Source of the DNA: Vandiemenella viatica
Lineage: Eukaryota; Arthropoda; Insecta; Orthoptera; Morabidae
NCBI GenBank assembly: GCA_031002005.1
Contig: CM061914.1
Coordinates: forward strand, 18,524,148 to 18,588,147
Direction: 5' to 3'
Length of the DNA: 64,000 nt
In this document: positions 52,123 through 62,699 of the stretch, piece after piece
Position numbering within the stretch: position 1 is the first letter of the stretch
Layout of the letters: each line of letters opens with the position of its first letter
Position numbers and translations under genes: made by a program
The notes under the pieces: model-generated
What the model saw: the letters and a program-made list of their open reading frames with translations, nothing else
The model's database searches: none
Told to the model about the DNA's origin: nothing

Positions 52123-53122
52123 NNNNNNNNNNNNNNNNNNNNNNNNNNNNNNNNNNNNNNNNNNNNNNNNNNNNNNNNNNNNNNNNNNNNNNNNNNNNNN
52201 NNNNNNNNNNNNNNNNNNNNNNNNNNNNNNNNNNNNNNNNNNNNNNNNNNNNNNNNNNNNNNNNNNNNNNNNNNNNNNNNNNNNNNNNNNNNNNNNNNNN
52301 NNNNNNNNNNNNNNNNNNNNNNNNNNNNNNNNNNNNNNNNNNNNNNNNNNNNNNNNNNNNNNNNNNNNNNNNNNNNNNNNNNNNNNNNNNNNNNNNNNNN
52401 NNNNNNNNNNNNNNNNNNNNNNNNNNNNNNNNNNNNNNNNNNNNNNNNNNNNNNNNNNNNNNNNNNNNNNNNNNNNNNNNNNNNNNNNNNNNNNNNNNNN
52501 NNNNNNNNNNNNNNNNNNNNNNNNNNNNNNNNNNNNNNNNNNNNNNNNNNNNNNNNNNNNNNNNNNNNNNNNNNNNNNNNNNNNNNNNNNNNNNNNNNNN
52601 NNNNNNNNNNNNNNNNNNNNNNNNNNNNNNNNNNNNNNNNNNNNNNNNNNNNNNNNNNNNNNNNNNNNNNNNNNNNNNNNNNNNNNNNNNNNNNNNNNNN
52701 NNNNNNNNNNNNNNNNNNNNNNNNNNNNNNNNNNNNNNNNNNNNNNNNNNNNNNNNNNNNNNNNNNNNNNNNNNNNNNNNNNNNNNNNNNNNNNNNNNNN
52801 NNNNNNNNNNNNNNNNNNNNNNNNNNNNNNNNNNNNNNNNNNNNNNNNNNNNNNNNNNNNNNNNNNNNNNNNNNNNNNNNNNNNNNNNNNNNNNNNNNNN
52901 NNNNNNNNNNNNNNNNNNNNNNNNNNNNNNNNNNNNNNNNNNNNNNNNNNNNNNNNNNNNNNNNNNNNNNNNNNNNNNNNNNNNNNNNNNNNNNNNNNNN
53001 NNNNNNNNNNNNNNNNNNNNNNNNNNNNNNNNNNNNNNNNNNNNNNNNNNNNNNNNNNNNNNNNNNNNNNNNNNNNNNNNNNNNNNNNNNNNNNNNNNNN
53101 NNNNNNNNNNNNNNNNNNNNNN
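52123..53122. other. Assembly gap, exactly 1000 N
   Basis: A run of exactly 1000 N is a placeholder of unknown true size. Any reading frame crossing it is meaningless. Confidence 0.99.
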
Positions 53123-53596
53123 GATTGGCTAGCTACACATTTCCGTCGTCACGTGTTTAATATCACGCGTCGCATTCGCTGACTCCTTCGCGCGTTTCCT
53201 ACTTGGCCTTCGGGATAGCGGCAAGGTGGGGTAGTTCGTTGACCGAATTCCAACGGGACTCAAGCCGGGCTGGCCCGGCGTCACCTTGTCGCCTCGCCTG
53301 CTCCATTGTTCCACCCTCAACGGTCGAAATGGCAGTCTCTAGCCTTCAATATTTAAGCGTTCTGAGCCATGCGTCTACAGAAAAATTAATTTATAATAAA
53401 CTATACCTTTGGCCGCCCTGGTTTAAACATACATTTAACCTATCCAGACAACCCTCATTATTTATAATTTATTTACACGTTCCAAGATTAAATAATTAAT
53501 GAACTTGAATATAATAAAAAGGAAAAAAGAAAGAAATATGAATATAATTAATAATGATTTGATTATATTCATTGTGGGTGACGCTGTCACACCACA
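53123..53596 (-). repeat. Third partial Gypsy LTR after the gap
   Basis: Matches the inner end of both LTRs up to ACCACA, followed by the same ATATAAAGC flank as at 51661. At informative sites (GCGTCTACAG, AAGAAAGAAATATGAATATAATTAATAATG) it agrees with the 3' LTR at 44254-45695 rather than the adjacent 5' LTR. Confidence 0.9.
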
Positions 53597-54075
53597 ATAT
53601 AAAGCAAATATCTTATAAAACTCTCGTGTACCCACGTTTGGATTATTGTTGTGGGGTTTGGGATCCTTATCGTAAGGGACTGACTGACACGATAGATAAG
53701 GTACAGAAGAGAGCCACTCGATCTGTAATTGCTTGCCACAGCCCTGAGGAAAGCATCTCAGAATAATTGGCACATAGATTGGGCTGGGATTCTCTAACAG
53801 ATGACGTCGGTTTAGTCTGAATTTGTTGGCGAATATGCGAAATTCTTTGCGAGTGCAATAAAATACTTCGTCCACCAACCAATTCAGGTGCCAATGACAG
53901 AAGAGATAAGATTAGAGAAATAAGATGCCGTACTGATGATTATACGTATTCTTTCTTTTTTCAGGTTATTCGAGATTGGAATACCCAGCAACCTCTGCCA
54001 ACCACAAAATTTATTCATTGCAGAGTATGAGCGCAGATGTAGAGATAGTTATCAACAGAATTTAAATATAATACG
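53597..54075 (+). pseudogene. Second copy of the LINE C-terminal fragment
   Basis: Nearly identical to 51662-52122 over its whole length, then extends beyond the point where the gap cut the first copy (TATCAACAGAATTTAAATATAATACGG). Most easily read as the same locus assembled twice around the gap. Confidence 0.88.
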
Positions 54076-55390
54076 GACATTGCTAAACGCTCCATAGTAA
54101 CTAATGTCGTCGACTTGTTTAACGAGGCAGCTGGGTCCTTACCGGCGGATCTGCGGCGTGTAAACAGATGCCTCGTAACGACGCACAGCGCTTAAGTAAC
54201 CAATCATGTGATATCCACACGGTTAAGGGTTCGATTACCTGTACCTGTATTAATAGACAGTCCTGAAACAGTCGTATCTCGGATCTTCAATCGCAGCATC
54301 GCCCGCACTTTTAGGAAACATCCTGAGAAGTTCTTTCGTATTCAGCGTTACCTCATGACGTGACTGAAACGTATCGCATCTGACTTTAGTTTCAGAAACA
54401 GCTGGAAATTCCTGGATGTCGAGAACAGTTTGAGGGAGAGGTTTCGACACGATTACCTCGCGAGGTAATGTCCAATATCGCTGGAAAGAACGCATTTTGC
54501 TAGGAGTTACATTTCTATTAGGGCTTTGGAGATCAGAGCCGGAACAGGAGATAGACAAGGAGAGAAAAGGATAAATGTGATGGAAGGAACCATCTCAGAA
54601 TTCACCTGAAATGTATAAGAAATTTTAAACATAGCACGCTGGCCGGATCGAGCATTGAAGCGGCGTCCTCATGAGTGAATGAAATGAACTTTTACCATTC
54701 ACACCAGAGAGGTATCACAAAAGTAGTAATACTTCACAGTTCTTCAAGATCAAGGGATTACATTCACCCAAGGGTGAAATACACACCAAGTTCATATTTG
54801 GTCAACCTGTTATAATCTTCGATCCTAAAAGCTGAAATTATTCTAGACCCGTGATGTCACGCAAAAAAACGGTCACGGACTTACACTAGTAAGTAAAAAT
54901 TATTTGAATCTCCGACTTTTCAGGTATCCGCCCAACCTTGGTGAATTTCTGAGATACGAAATTTAATTAATCGAAAATGACGAAACGGTTAATGCCAAAA
55001 ATCATGAGAGTAAACAGAAGAAAGGTGCAAAGGTTGTTAATATTTTTTCCATGCCCCCTGATTTCTAAGAACGAAAGGAGGGAAATTAGATCTGCAACTT
55101 TCAAGGGCAACGGTAAACAGAAGTCATTTGTAAAAAGCTAAAGCAAATGGAGATGTTTATCTTTGATTGACACAGTTGCCACGTTAAAATCGAAGTCTGT
55201 AAATGTGTTTAGCAAGACATGTAGGTTTCTTTAACATCGAAATCAAGCGCAATACAATTCCTCCCTGCATGACATTAGGTTGGCATGTTAGGTTGGCAGT
55301 ATCCCCATTCAGTTATTTACCCTACCTTATTACTACTATTTTTTTTTATCTTATATACTGTAACTAAGATATACGAAGCAGCTAAGGATA
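54076..55390. other. Unidentified sequence, less AT-rich
   Basis: An open minus-strand frame at 54250-54558 (102 codons) has no motif I recognise. The stretch before 55395 may be the 5' untranslated part of the next LINE. Confidence 0.35.
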
Positions 55391-55424
55391 ATGGTCTTAA
55401 ATTATTAGAGTATTAGAGGGAACG

Positions 55425-55897
55425 TAGCGGATTTTCACGCCTTAGTTGCGACTAACGATGTCGATATAATACTAGGAACCGAGAGCTGGTTGACGCCAGA
55501 GGTTGAATCTAGCGAAGTATTTGGCCCTCATTTCAATGTTTTTCGGAAGTACAGAACAGTCTCATTGGGCGGGGGTGTGTTCGTGGCCGTAAACAAAACC
55601 GTTAATTGCTCTGTCGTCACTGAAACGGAAAATTTTTGCGAGTTAACATGGGTCAAGTAAAAATTGGAAAAACATTTAAAGTTTATAATCGGGTCATTTT
55701 ATCGACCTACGGATTCTGATTTGGCTAACGCGGAATACTTCAGAGAGTCGCTTAATAATATTTACAAAAAATTTCAAGTACGTATATTGATCGTGGGTGG
55801 TGACTTTAACATACCGTCAGTTAAGTGGGACACATACACGTTCAGGTTGGGCGGAAGAGATAGGTTAATAACCGAAACGTTCCTAGAAAAATTTTGA
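55425..55897 (+). pseudogene. LINE endonuclease (APE-type)
   Basis: Frames read NVADFHALVATNDVDIILG, TESWLTPEVE, FRKYRTVSLGGGVFVAVNK, then after a stop KFIIGSFYRPTDSDL, YKKFQVRILIVGGDFNIPS and VKWDTYTFR. ESWL, GSFYRP and GDFN.P are endonuclease blocks that nick target DNA for target-primed reverse transcription. It ends early at a TGA before the final SDH motif. Confidence 0.85.
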
Positions 55898-56115
55898 AAC
55901 GTACACGCTAAATACAAATGTTGAGGAACTTTGGTTTAATTTAAAAGAACTAATATGGACCGGTTTAAATCAGTTTGTTCCTAAGAAGTGTATTAAGGTC
56001 AGTAATAAGTTCCCATGGTTCAATAGGGAAGTGAAACGTTTGCTCAGGAGGCAAAGGCGTTTACATGCCACGGTGAAGAAATCGGGGTACTCATCTACTC
56101 CCGAAATTTGTTCAG

Positions 56116-57250
56116 TTGCGTGCGGAAGTGCGTAAGGCAATGCGCGATGCGTTTAAAGAATTCCAAACCAGGAATTTATCCGAAGATCTGATTACTAATC
56201 CAAAAAAGTTCTGGTCGTATATCAAAGTAATAAGAGGCTCTCGTAAGGTTATGCCGACGCTGATTAAGGAAAATGGTAAATTATCAGACACAAGCGTAGA
56301 GAAAGCAGAAATTTTCAATGATATAATTAAAAAAGCTTTCACGATATAAAACTCTGAGGCGATTCCGATATTTAACAATCGTACCGACAAAATTATGAAT
56401 GATCTCGTTCTTGATATAGAGGGAATAACTAAAGTGCTTATGGATGTAAAAACCAATAAGGCTCCCGGACCAGACGGTATTCCTACAAGATTCTACTCAA
56501 GGTACGCAAAGGAAATTGCACCGTATTTGATGAAATTATATACCGTCTCCTTGGATCAAGGAAAAATACCAGCCGAATGGAAGACCGCCATCGTAAGTCC
56601 AGTGTTTAAAAATGGTAATGTTAATGATCCTCAGAATTATAGGCCGATCTCGTTAACTTCAATATTTTGCAGGATTTTAGAACATATAATCTATTCAAAT
56701 GTCATGCGGTTCTTGGATGAAGGTGAGCTTTTAAACCCAAATCAACATGGATTCAGAAAAGGCCGATGCTGCGAAACACAACTTGCACTTCTAATTCACG
56801 ACTTGTGCCGAATTATAGATGAGCAATCCCAGGTTGATATAGTTCTATTAGATTTTAAAAAAGCTTTCGACACTGTGCCTCACACTAGGTTACTTAGGAA
56901 ACTTCGTGGTTACGGCATATCTAGACAAATATGCGACTGGGTTGCAGACTTTCTGAAGGGCAGAACACAGTGTGTAGTTCTGGACCGTGAGCGTTCATCA
57001 CTTGCCGAAGTGAGGTCCGGGGTTCCCCAGAGAAGCGTGATAGGGCCTCTGTTGTTTCTCATATATATTAATGATTTATGCAACATAATAGAGGGGATGA
57101 AATGATTATTTGCCGATGATGCTATTATTTATCGTGAAATCAAAACCCAGGACGACTGCGCTTTGTTACAAGACGATATTATAAAAATAATTGCGTGGTG
57201 TAAAGATTGGCAGTTGGAGTTAAACGCTAAAAAGTGCCAAGTCATGCGTG
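56116..57250 (+). pseudogene. LINE linker and reverse transcriptase
   Basis: 56116-56349 encodes the linker (NPKKFWSYIKVIRGSRKVM). 56395-57105 encodes RT blocks: [81 protein letters not shown] and SGVPQRSVIGPLLFLIYIN. A TGA at 57103-57105 stands immediately before LFADDAIIY, the catalytic block. R replaces the usual G in PQ(G)SV. The TGA sits where a CGA (Arg) is usual, consistent with CpG decay. Confidence 0.9.
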
Positions 57251-57359
57251 TAAGTATAAAGGTGACACCATTTAGTTCTGAATATAGACTACAATTAATA
57301 GTACTGTCCTTAGAACGGTATATTCCGCTAAATACCTAGGGGTAACAATTCGTAATAAT

Positions 57360-57869
57360 TTGTCGTGGAATGAGCATATCGAGAATGTAGTGGGAAAAGC
57401 AAATCGTATGCTCCGATTTCTAGGTCGTAATTTAAATCAATCCACTCCGGAAGTTAAATCGATTGTATACAAGTCACTAGTACGTCCTCACTTAGAATAT
57501 TGTTGTTCTGTATGGGTTCCCCATCAAAAGTGGTTAATGGAGGCATTAGAGATGGTCCAAAGAAGAGCCGCCAGATTCGTGACAGGTATATATAGTTGGA
57601 GGGAAAGCGCAAGTGCGATGTTGAACGAGTTAGGTTGGGAAGACCTGGAACACCGAAGGCGTTGCTCTCCACGGAAGCTAATTGAAAAATTCACGACAGA
57701 CGTATTTCGGAATGACAGCCAGCAAATATTGCTACCAGCAACATTCATATCTCTAAATGACCGCGAAAATAAGATAAGAGAAATCAGGGCCAGAACCGAT
57801 TCATTTCTGTACTCATTTTTCCCACGAGCGATTAGGGAATGGAATAGAAAGGATTTACCGGGTGAGTAA
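57360..57869 (+). pseudogene. LINE C-terminal tail
   Basis: The frame reads SWNEHIENVVGKANRMLRF, LVRPHLEYCCSVWVPHQKW and VQRRAARFVTGIYSWRESA, ending SFFPRAIREWNRKDLPGE. It is the standard C-terminal region after the RT thumb in Jockey/CR1 LINEs. The start M is internal. Confidence 0.87.
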
Positions 57870-57910
57870 ACTTAAAATCCGACAGGAGTAGCTTTCGATA
57901 AAGCTCTCCG

Positions 57911-57975
57911 ACCATCCTGATCAGCGTTTTCCATGGTTTTCCCGGATCACTCCAGGCGAATGCTGGGATGGTTCC
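57911..57975 (+). mobile_element. SINE body relic
   Basis: CCATCCTGATCAGCGTTTTC, CATGGTTTTCCCGGATCACTCC and AGGCGAATGCTGGGATGGTTCC parallel the body of the SINE at 502-762 (minus strand). The tRNA-like head and poly-A tail are missing, so it is a fragment. Confidence 0.75.
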
Positions 57976-59187
57976 TCACAATAGCCCATGGGCGCCTCCT
58001 GCGATATCCCGTATATCCCTTCCAAACTATCACCCCCACGGACCGGCCTCCTGAAGATTTATAGCGCAATAGTCAATTTAGACCCCCAATACGTATCAGC
58101 TTGTAGCTCATCGCTCTACAGACTGAGGTGGGCAATCAAAGAACTAATACAGTCCTTCCAGAAACAACAAAGGATGCGCTATTAAAAGAGAAAATAAGCG
58201 GCCGACAATGTCACGTGGCAAAGGGGAGAGCTGTCAAACTGTGGCAACAGGCCTTTGTGATGTGTACATCATACACGTAGTTACAGGTAACCCACAGCCG
58301 GCGTTTACCTCCCATCACTGTGTGCCTGTTTTGACATGCTGGAAGTATAGCCTCAAATATACACGTTATTTGTCAGATTTTTTTTTCTTCTTCTTTTCTT
58401 CGTAATATTTGTTTCGATGAGGTGTGAAGATGGAAAAGTTGTCTTTCGATAGTTTATGACGCAGGATAAGCAGCCACAACTGCTGAGACCACTTTCTGAA
58501 CTGCGCCTTCTTGTTCGATATGCAACGGCACCATATGGATAATTATCTATTGTTAGTGACTTGACTGACTATTCAGAAATTATTACACTTCATGTACCGA
58601 ACGAAATGGAACATCAAACGGACAATTCAGAACGACAACAATCGTTATAAATTTAAAGAAAATAAAAAAAATTCTCGTGTTAATTTTTTTTTTAAATGTT
58701 GGACTGAATTTGAAATGGAAAAATTCAGGATTTTTAAATGGAAATTCTGATTTGGGATTGAAAAATTCTAAATTTGACTTTAAAGTTCTTTGTTAAAGGG
58801 AGCATCACTTTAGTTACAATAATTATCATTAATTTATAGTCACGACTAGTTTTTCTTCAGCATGTATTGGATTGATGTGGTAACTGTTATGAACAGTTGA
58901 CTTCTCAGTTTGTCCAGGATTTATCTGTAAAGTTTGTGGTGTATTTCGGAGGTGGACGTGGAATCAGTCTTGATGATTTTTCAGATCCTGATTTAAATGG
59001 TGACATTCATCAAGCGTTTGTCTCTGCTCATTTATTCGGAGTTAAATGGCGTAACCAGCCGTAGAAAGTAGCCACCACTTTGTGGCAACTGGCAGACCAT
59101 CATCATCCCTATTGTTATCACTTCCATGAATCATTGCTGGTTAAATAAAGTAAATGATACTCGCGTTAAACACAAAATATAAACAAT
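57976..59187. other. Nothing recognised
   Basis: Mixed sequence with T runs (58379-58388, 58685-58693); short open frames carry no motif. Confidence 0.4.
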
Positions 59188-59705
59188 TTACAGCGTGTGG
59201 CACCTACAATGGTTTTCAAAACACTGGTGAACGCTAGCAGCTATACCTGGACATCTACCTTCATCTTCACCGCGAGCTGGGCGGCATGTTTTTATCCATC
59301 GACCTGGTTTGTCCAACACAGTGTACATAGCGGCCTCCTGGTAGGAACTACTTCCATCTGACAGTCTAGAGTAGTCACCGCCGCGCCTGTGTATTCCGCA
59401 GTGCCTGTAGGCGCACACTGGTGCCGAGGCCTGCCGCAGCTGATGAATGCAGACAAGGTTACCTGCGCCGGCGACCCTGCTTTTAAAGGCGGGCACACAC
59501 CAGTACGAGGCAACACACGTACGGCTCCGAGGCGAGGCGAGCATACCAGGGTGAGGCAAACCGCCTCGGGCCTTTCGCCGATCGACCGAGGCATCCGACG
59601 AGAGTCGGTACTTCAAAGAGAATTGTGGGGTGCGCCGCATGCTATGGGGACGTGTATCTGCAGTCGCGGCGTCTGTCTCCCTCGTTCACAGTGGTCATAG
59701 TCATC
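59188..59705. other. CpG-rich island of unknown nature
   Basis: About 500 bases clearly richer in G+C and CpG than the flanks, with open frames on both strands (150 codons minus, 103 plus), as expected from composition alone. The protein from the minus frame has no recognisable domain. It could be a DNA-element body or a promoter-type CpG island; no terminal repeats found. Confidence 0.4.
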
Positions 59706-59984
59706 GTTTAAACACGTCGTTCGTTGGAATTAAAACCACTATATTTTAAATAAGAAATTTTTCGTAATTGTTTCGTTTCGTTCTATTTTTAAACACGAGT
59801 TAGGACAACGAAAAGGTGCTATCTTTTAGTAAAGATAACATATTGTGGAAGGAGGACGATAAACTGTCACAATGAGAGGGAAAAAGAGGATGCTTGGCGC
59901 GAAATAAGTGCCTTTATTGGAGAAGAGAATCGTGTTTTGAAAACAAAAAAAATAAAATAAATTGATAAATTACGATGAGGGCGG
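59706..59984. other. Nothing recognised
   Basis: AT-rich stretch before the Jockey-like fragment; no feature seen. Confidence 0.4.
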
Positions 59985-60930
59985 CCGCGTAGCTCACATG
60001 GATACTGCTGTGATGACCGCTCTCCTGTTCAGTTTGTATACTCATCATTTACCGAAAACATCTTCAAGAAAATTTACTTACGCTGATGACATTTGTTTGG
60101 TGAACCAGAACCACAATTTTTCTGATGCAGAAATAACTTTATCAGCTGATCTGGAAAAGTTGGATGACTACTTCAAGAAATGGTCCTTCCATCTAAATCC
60201 TCAGAAAACAGTTATTTCAACATTTCATTTACGCAACACACAAGCACACTATAAACCAGAAGTTAAATTTAGAGGCCAACTCTTGCCGTATTGTGGCACA
60301 CCAAAATATCTGGGTATAACACTGGACAGAACCCTAACTTTCAAACAGCATCTCTTAAACGTGGCTGCCAAAGTCAAAACGAGAAATAATATTCTCCAAA
60401 AGCTTGCAGGTACTACTTCATGGGAAGCCAGTGCTCACATTCTAAGATCCACAGCCTCAGCTCTGTCATACTCTGTTGCTGAATACTGCTGCCCATCCTG
60501 GATCAATATTGCCCACACAAAGAAGATAGATGTGCAACTCAATCAGGCAATGAGGATAATTACGGTATGTATTCATAGTACAAACACCATATGGCTTCCA
60601 GTGCTATGCAACATCTCACCCCCAGCACTAAGAAGATCAGAAGCTCTCTTAAAAATCTGGAAAAATATCGTGAAGAACCCCCAGCTGCCTATACATCAAG
60701 ACATGATTCAAGCAAAACACCAACGCTTGAAATCAAGATAACCACCATGGCACACAGCAATCCTCTTTCAACATCAACAAGCTGTGGACAACTCAATGGG
60801 AGCAGTCATCAGTAGCCAATAAAAATCTAGTTGAATATCCCTCAGTAAGGTTACAAGGTTTCGATCTCCCCAGGCGGCAGTGGAGAATCATCCATCGGAT
60901 TCGAACAGGACAGGGCAGATGCGCCTACCA
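59985..60930 (+). pseudogene. Jockey-like LINE RT and C-terminal fragment
   Basis: The frame to 60741 reads LLFSLYTHHLPKTSSRKFT then YADDICLVNQNHNFSDAEI (catalytic YADD), KYLGITLDRTLTFKQHLLN, VAAKVKTRNNILQKLAGTT and LSYSVAEYCCPSWINIAHT. In later frames RLQGFDLPRRQWRIIHRIR and TGQGRCAY follow. It lacks everything before the active site and is cut at GRCAY by a foreign sequence. It is the same family as 42830-43665 (KVKTRNNVL; RVRTGHGRC). Confidence 0.87.
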
Positions 60931-61647
60931 GAGGCGGCCCTAGCAAGTTTTTCATGTGGTGCGAGATCTCATTGTGGCGCCCCAAATGAGCAATCTCTTA
61001 TTAGTGATTAAGTTGTCCATATAGATAGATTGAAGATAACACAGTTTTTACATCCTACTAAAGTCATAAATGTAAAAGTTTGTTAGTTCGGATCTTTTTC
61101 TATTTCACGTCGAAATTACTGAATTGATTAGGATAAATTTGGAATAATTTATTGGCTATCTACTTTTATACCAAATAGCAGTTCCCGTGTGATTCGGATA
61201 CGAATATGTATATGAATTCTTTATGAATGGGCAAAGCCGCGGGCAAAAGATGCTCTTTATATATGATAATATCTCAAACCTCGGAAAGATAAGTATAGGA
61301 TAGCAGCGGTATGAATGAGAAACAACAGTAAAAAGGAATACTATATGTTTGAAAAGGTTTATTTGAGCTACTGTGGCGAACACAATGCTCACTTCACTTA
61401 CACGTCAAATTCGCAGTTTACAATAATTTTTTAAAATATTTAAAAATAGAAAATATATGAAAATAAAAATTCCCACTCTTAATACCTAAAAATAAACTTT
61501 ACCAAAATTTTGCCAGAACCCTCGCGAACTAATTCTTAAAAAGGGTAAAATGCATTTAAATCCCCCCCTCCCCCAGGTAAAACCATTTTCAACAAGTATT
61601 TTCATTGTTTTTGCCCCACTCTGAAGTTAATCCTGGCTACGCCCTTG
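60929..61647. other. Region bounded by two hAT-like end motifs
   Basis: CAGAGGCGGCCCTAGC at 60929 and, inverted, CAAGGGCGTAGCCAG at 61633-61647 are both of the type seen at hAT element ends, but they do not match each other and no 8-bp duplication is present. AT-rich between. Confidence 0.35.
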
Positions 61648-61865
61648 GGACGTTGTGCTAATAGAGTGATCAACAGATTCTCTATTCTATCGATGATATG
61701 CAAAAACATGTTCATTGTAAACAATTCTTCTGGATCTGTTGCTATTTCATTTGGGCGAATACTTAAAAAATCTTTACTTTCTTCGGCATCTGACTGGGTT
61801 AATAATAGGAAATTTTCCAGTCTGAGAATGAACTTCTCCAGCTGCCAGTTATCAGAGCTCAAATT
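61648..61865 (-). pseudogene. hAT transposase remnant, C-terminal side
   Basis: The minus frame reads SSDNWQLEKFILRLENFLL, then DPEELFTMNMFLHIIDRIE and NLLITLLAQR. The pattern EL...N....IID.....L..R matches the part of DUF4371/ZMYM-type hAT transposases upstream of the C-terminal block. It continues, across a foreign insertion, the remnant at 62700-64000. Confidence 0.65.
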
Positions 61866-62610
61866 CCGAGCTGGGGTGGAAGTGGATATTATCCACCGCC
61901 CCGAAACTGGTACTGACCTGTTGAAATTTGTTTTAGCTGCTTAGTTATAATGCCCTCTTCAGGTTTTGCACTCTCCTTTCTCGGAAAAGAAGCAGCGAAT
62001 TAAATTAAAAATGCCGAAATGTGAGACGATACGCAACCGCGAAATGGTAACAACAATGCAAAAATGGCACAAAGATTATTGGTAAAGGGATCATATCAAC
62101 CTAAACAGGTTAGTTCTGTTATAGTGATCGTGGTTAGGTTGAAATTCGGACTGGACGAAGAGTAAAAATTTTACGAGAAATTCGTTCTGCAGCATCTATA
62201 TCAGGAACGACGCATTTGTTTACAACGGAAGCAATCGATTCTCTCTCATCGCTTGTATCGATTCTAAAATGACGAGCCTTGTTGTACTGCATCTCGGATA
62301 AAAATTTTCTATCTGTTAATTTCGTGCGACTTTTAACAACGAAATGTAGCTAAAACGGCAATAAAATATTACAACAAAGTTTTAACCATCATTTCAAAAT
62401 TTTGTCATTGTTTTTGAGCGCCTGCGGCATCTAATAGCTGCGCTTCACTCTCACATTTCAGCATTTTTAATTTAATTCGTGGCGACTTTTCGGAGAAAGG
62501 AGGATGGAAAACGTGAAGAGGACATTATAACGAAGCTGTCAAAACAAATTTCAACAGGTCAGTAACAGTTTCGGGGTGGTAGAGAATATCCTCTTCCACC
62601 CCCGAGCTGT
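61862..62610. mobile_element. ~750-bp element with ~170-bp inverted terminal repeats
   Basis: The left arm (about 61866-62035: GAGCTGGGGTGGAAGTGGAT, CTGACCTGTTGAAATTTGTTTT, TTCGC..GAATTAAATTAAAAATGC) is matched in reverse complement by the right arm (about 62440-62608). Arms are roughly 80-85% alike. The interior has no long frame. It lies inside the hAT transposase remnant and separates its pieces. Confidence 0.82.
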
Positions 62611-62699
62611 TTTTCAAGAAATGTGAAGATTTTCATAAATCCACTTTCGTCTGCATAGCCTTTGAAACAATGTATTATACCAAGTCACCAATGTAATTA

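Larger units (their letters stand above)
55395..57880 (+). mobile_element. LINE with endonuclease and reverse transcriptase, multiply disabled
   Basis: A nearly full protein span of a Jockey/CR1-like LINE: endonuclease (55395-55895), linker, reverse transcriptase (56395-57250) and C-terminal tail (57360-57869). At least one internal TAA/TGA per section and frame changes near 55650, 55895-56115, 56349 and 57250-57360. It differs from the copy at 31858-34265 in sequence (NKAPGPDGIPTRF, HGFRKGRCCETQL), so it is another family. Confidence 0.88.

Noticed and set aside
52001..53182. 393-codon open frame
   Set aside because: Almost entirely across the run of N.
54250..54558. 102-codon minus-strand frame as a host gene
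   Set aside because: No motif, splice context or neighbouring exon supports it.
60929..61647. Complete hAT element between two hAT-like ends
   Set aside because: The two end motifs do not match each other and no 8-bp duplication flanks them.
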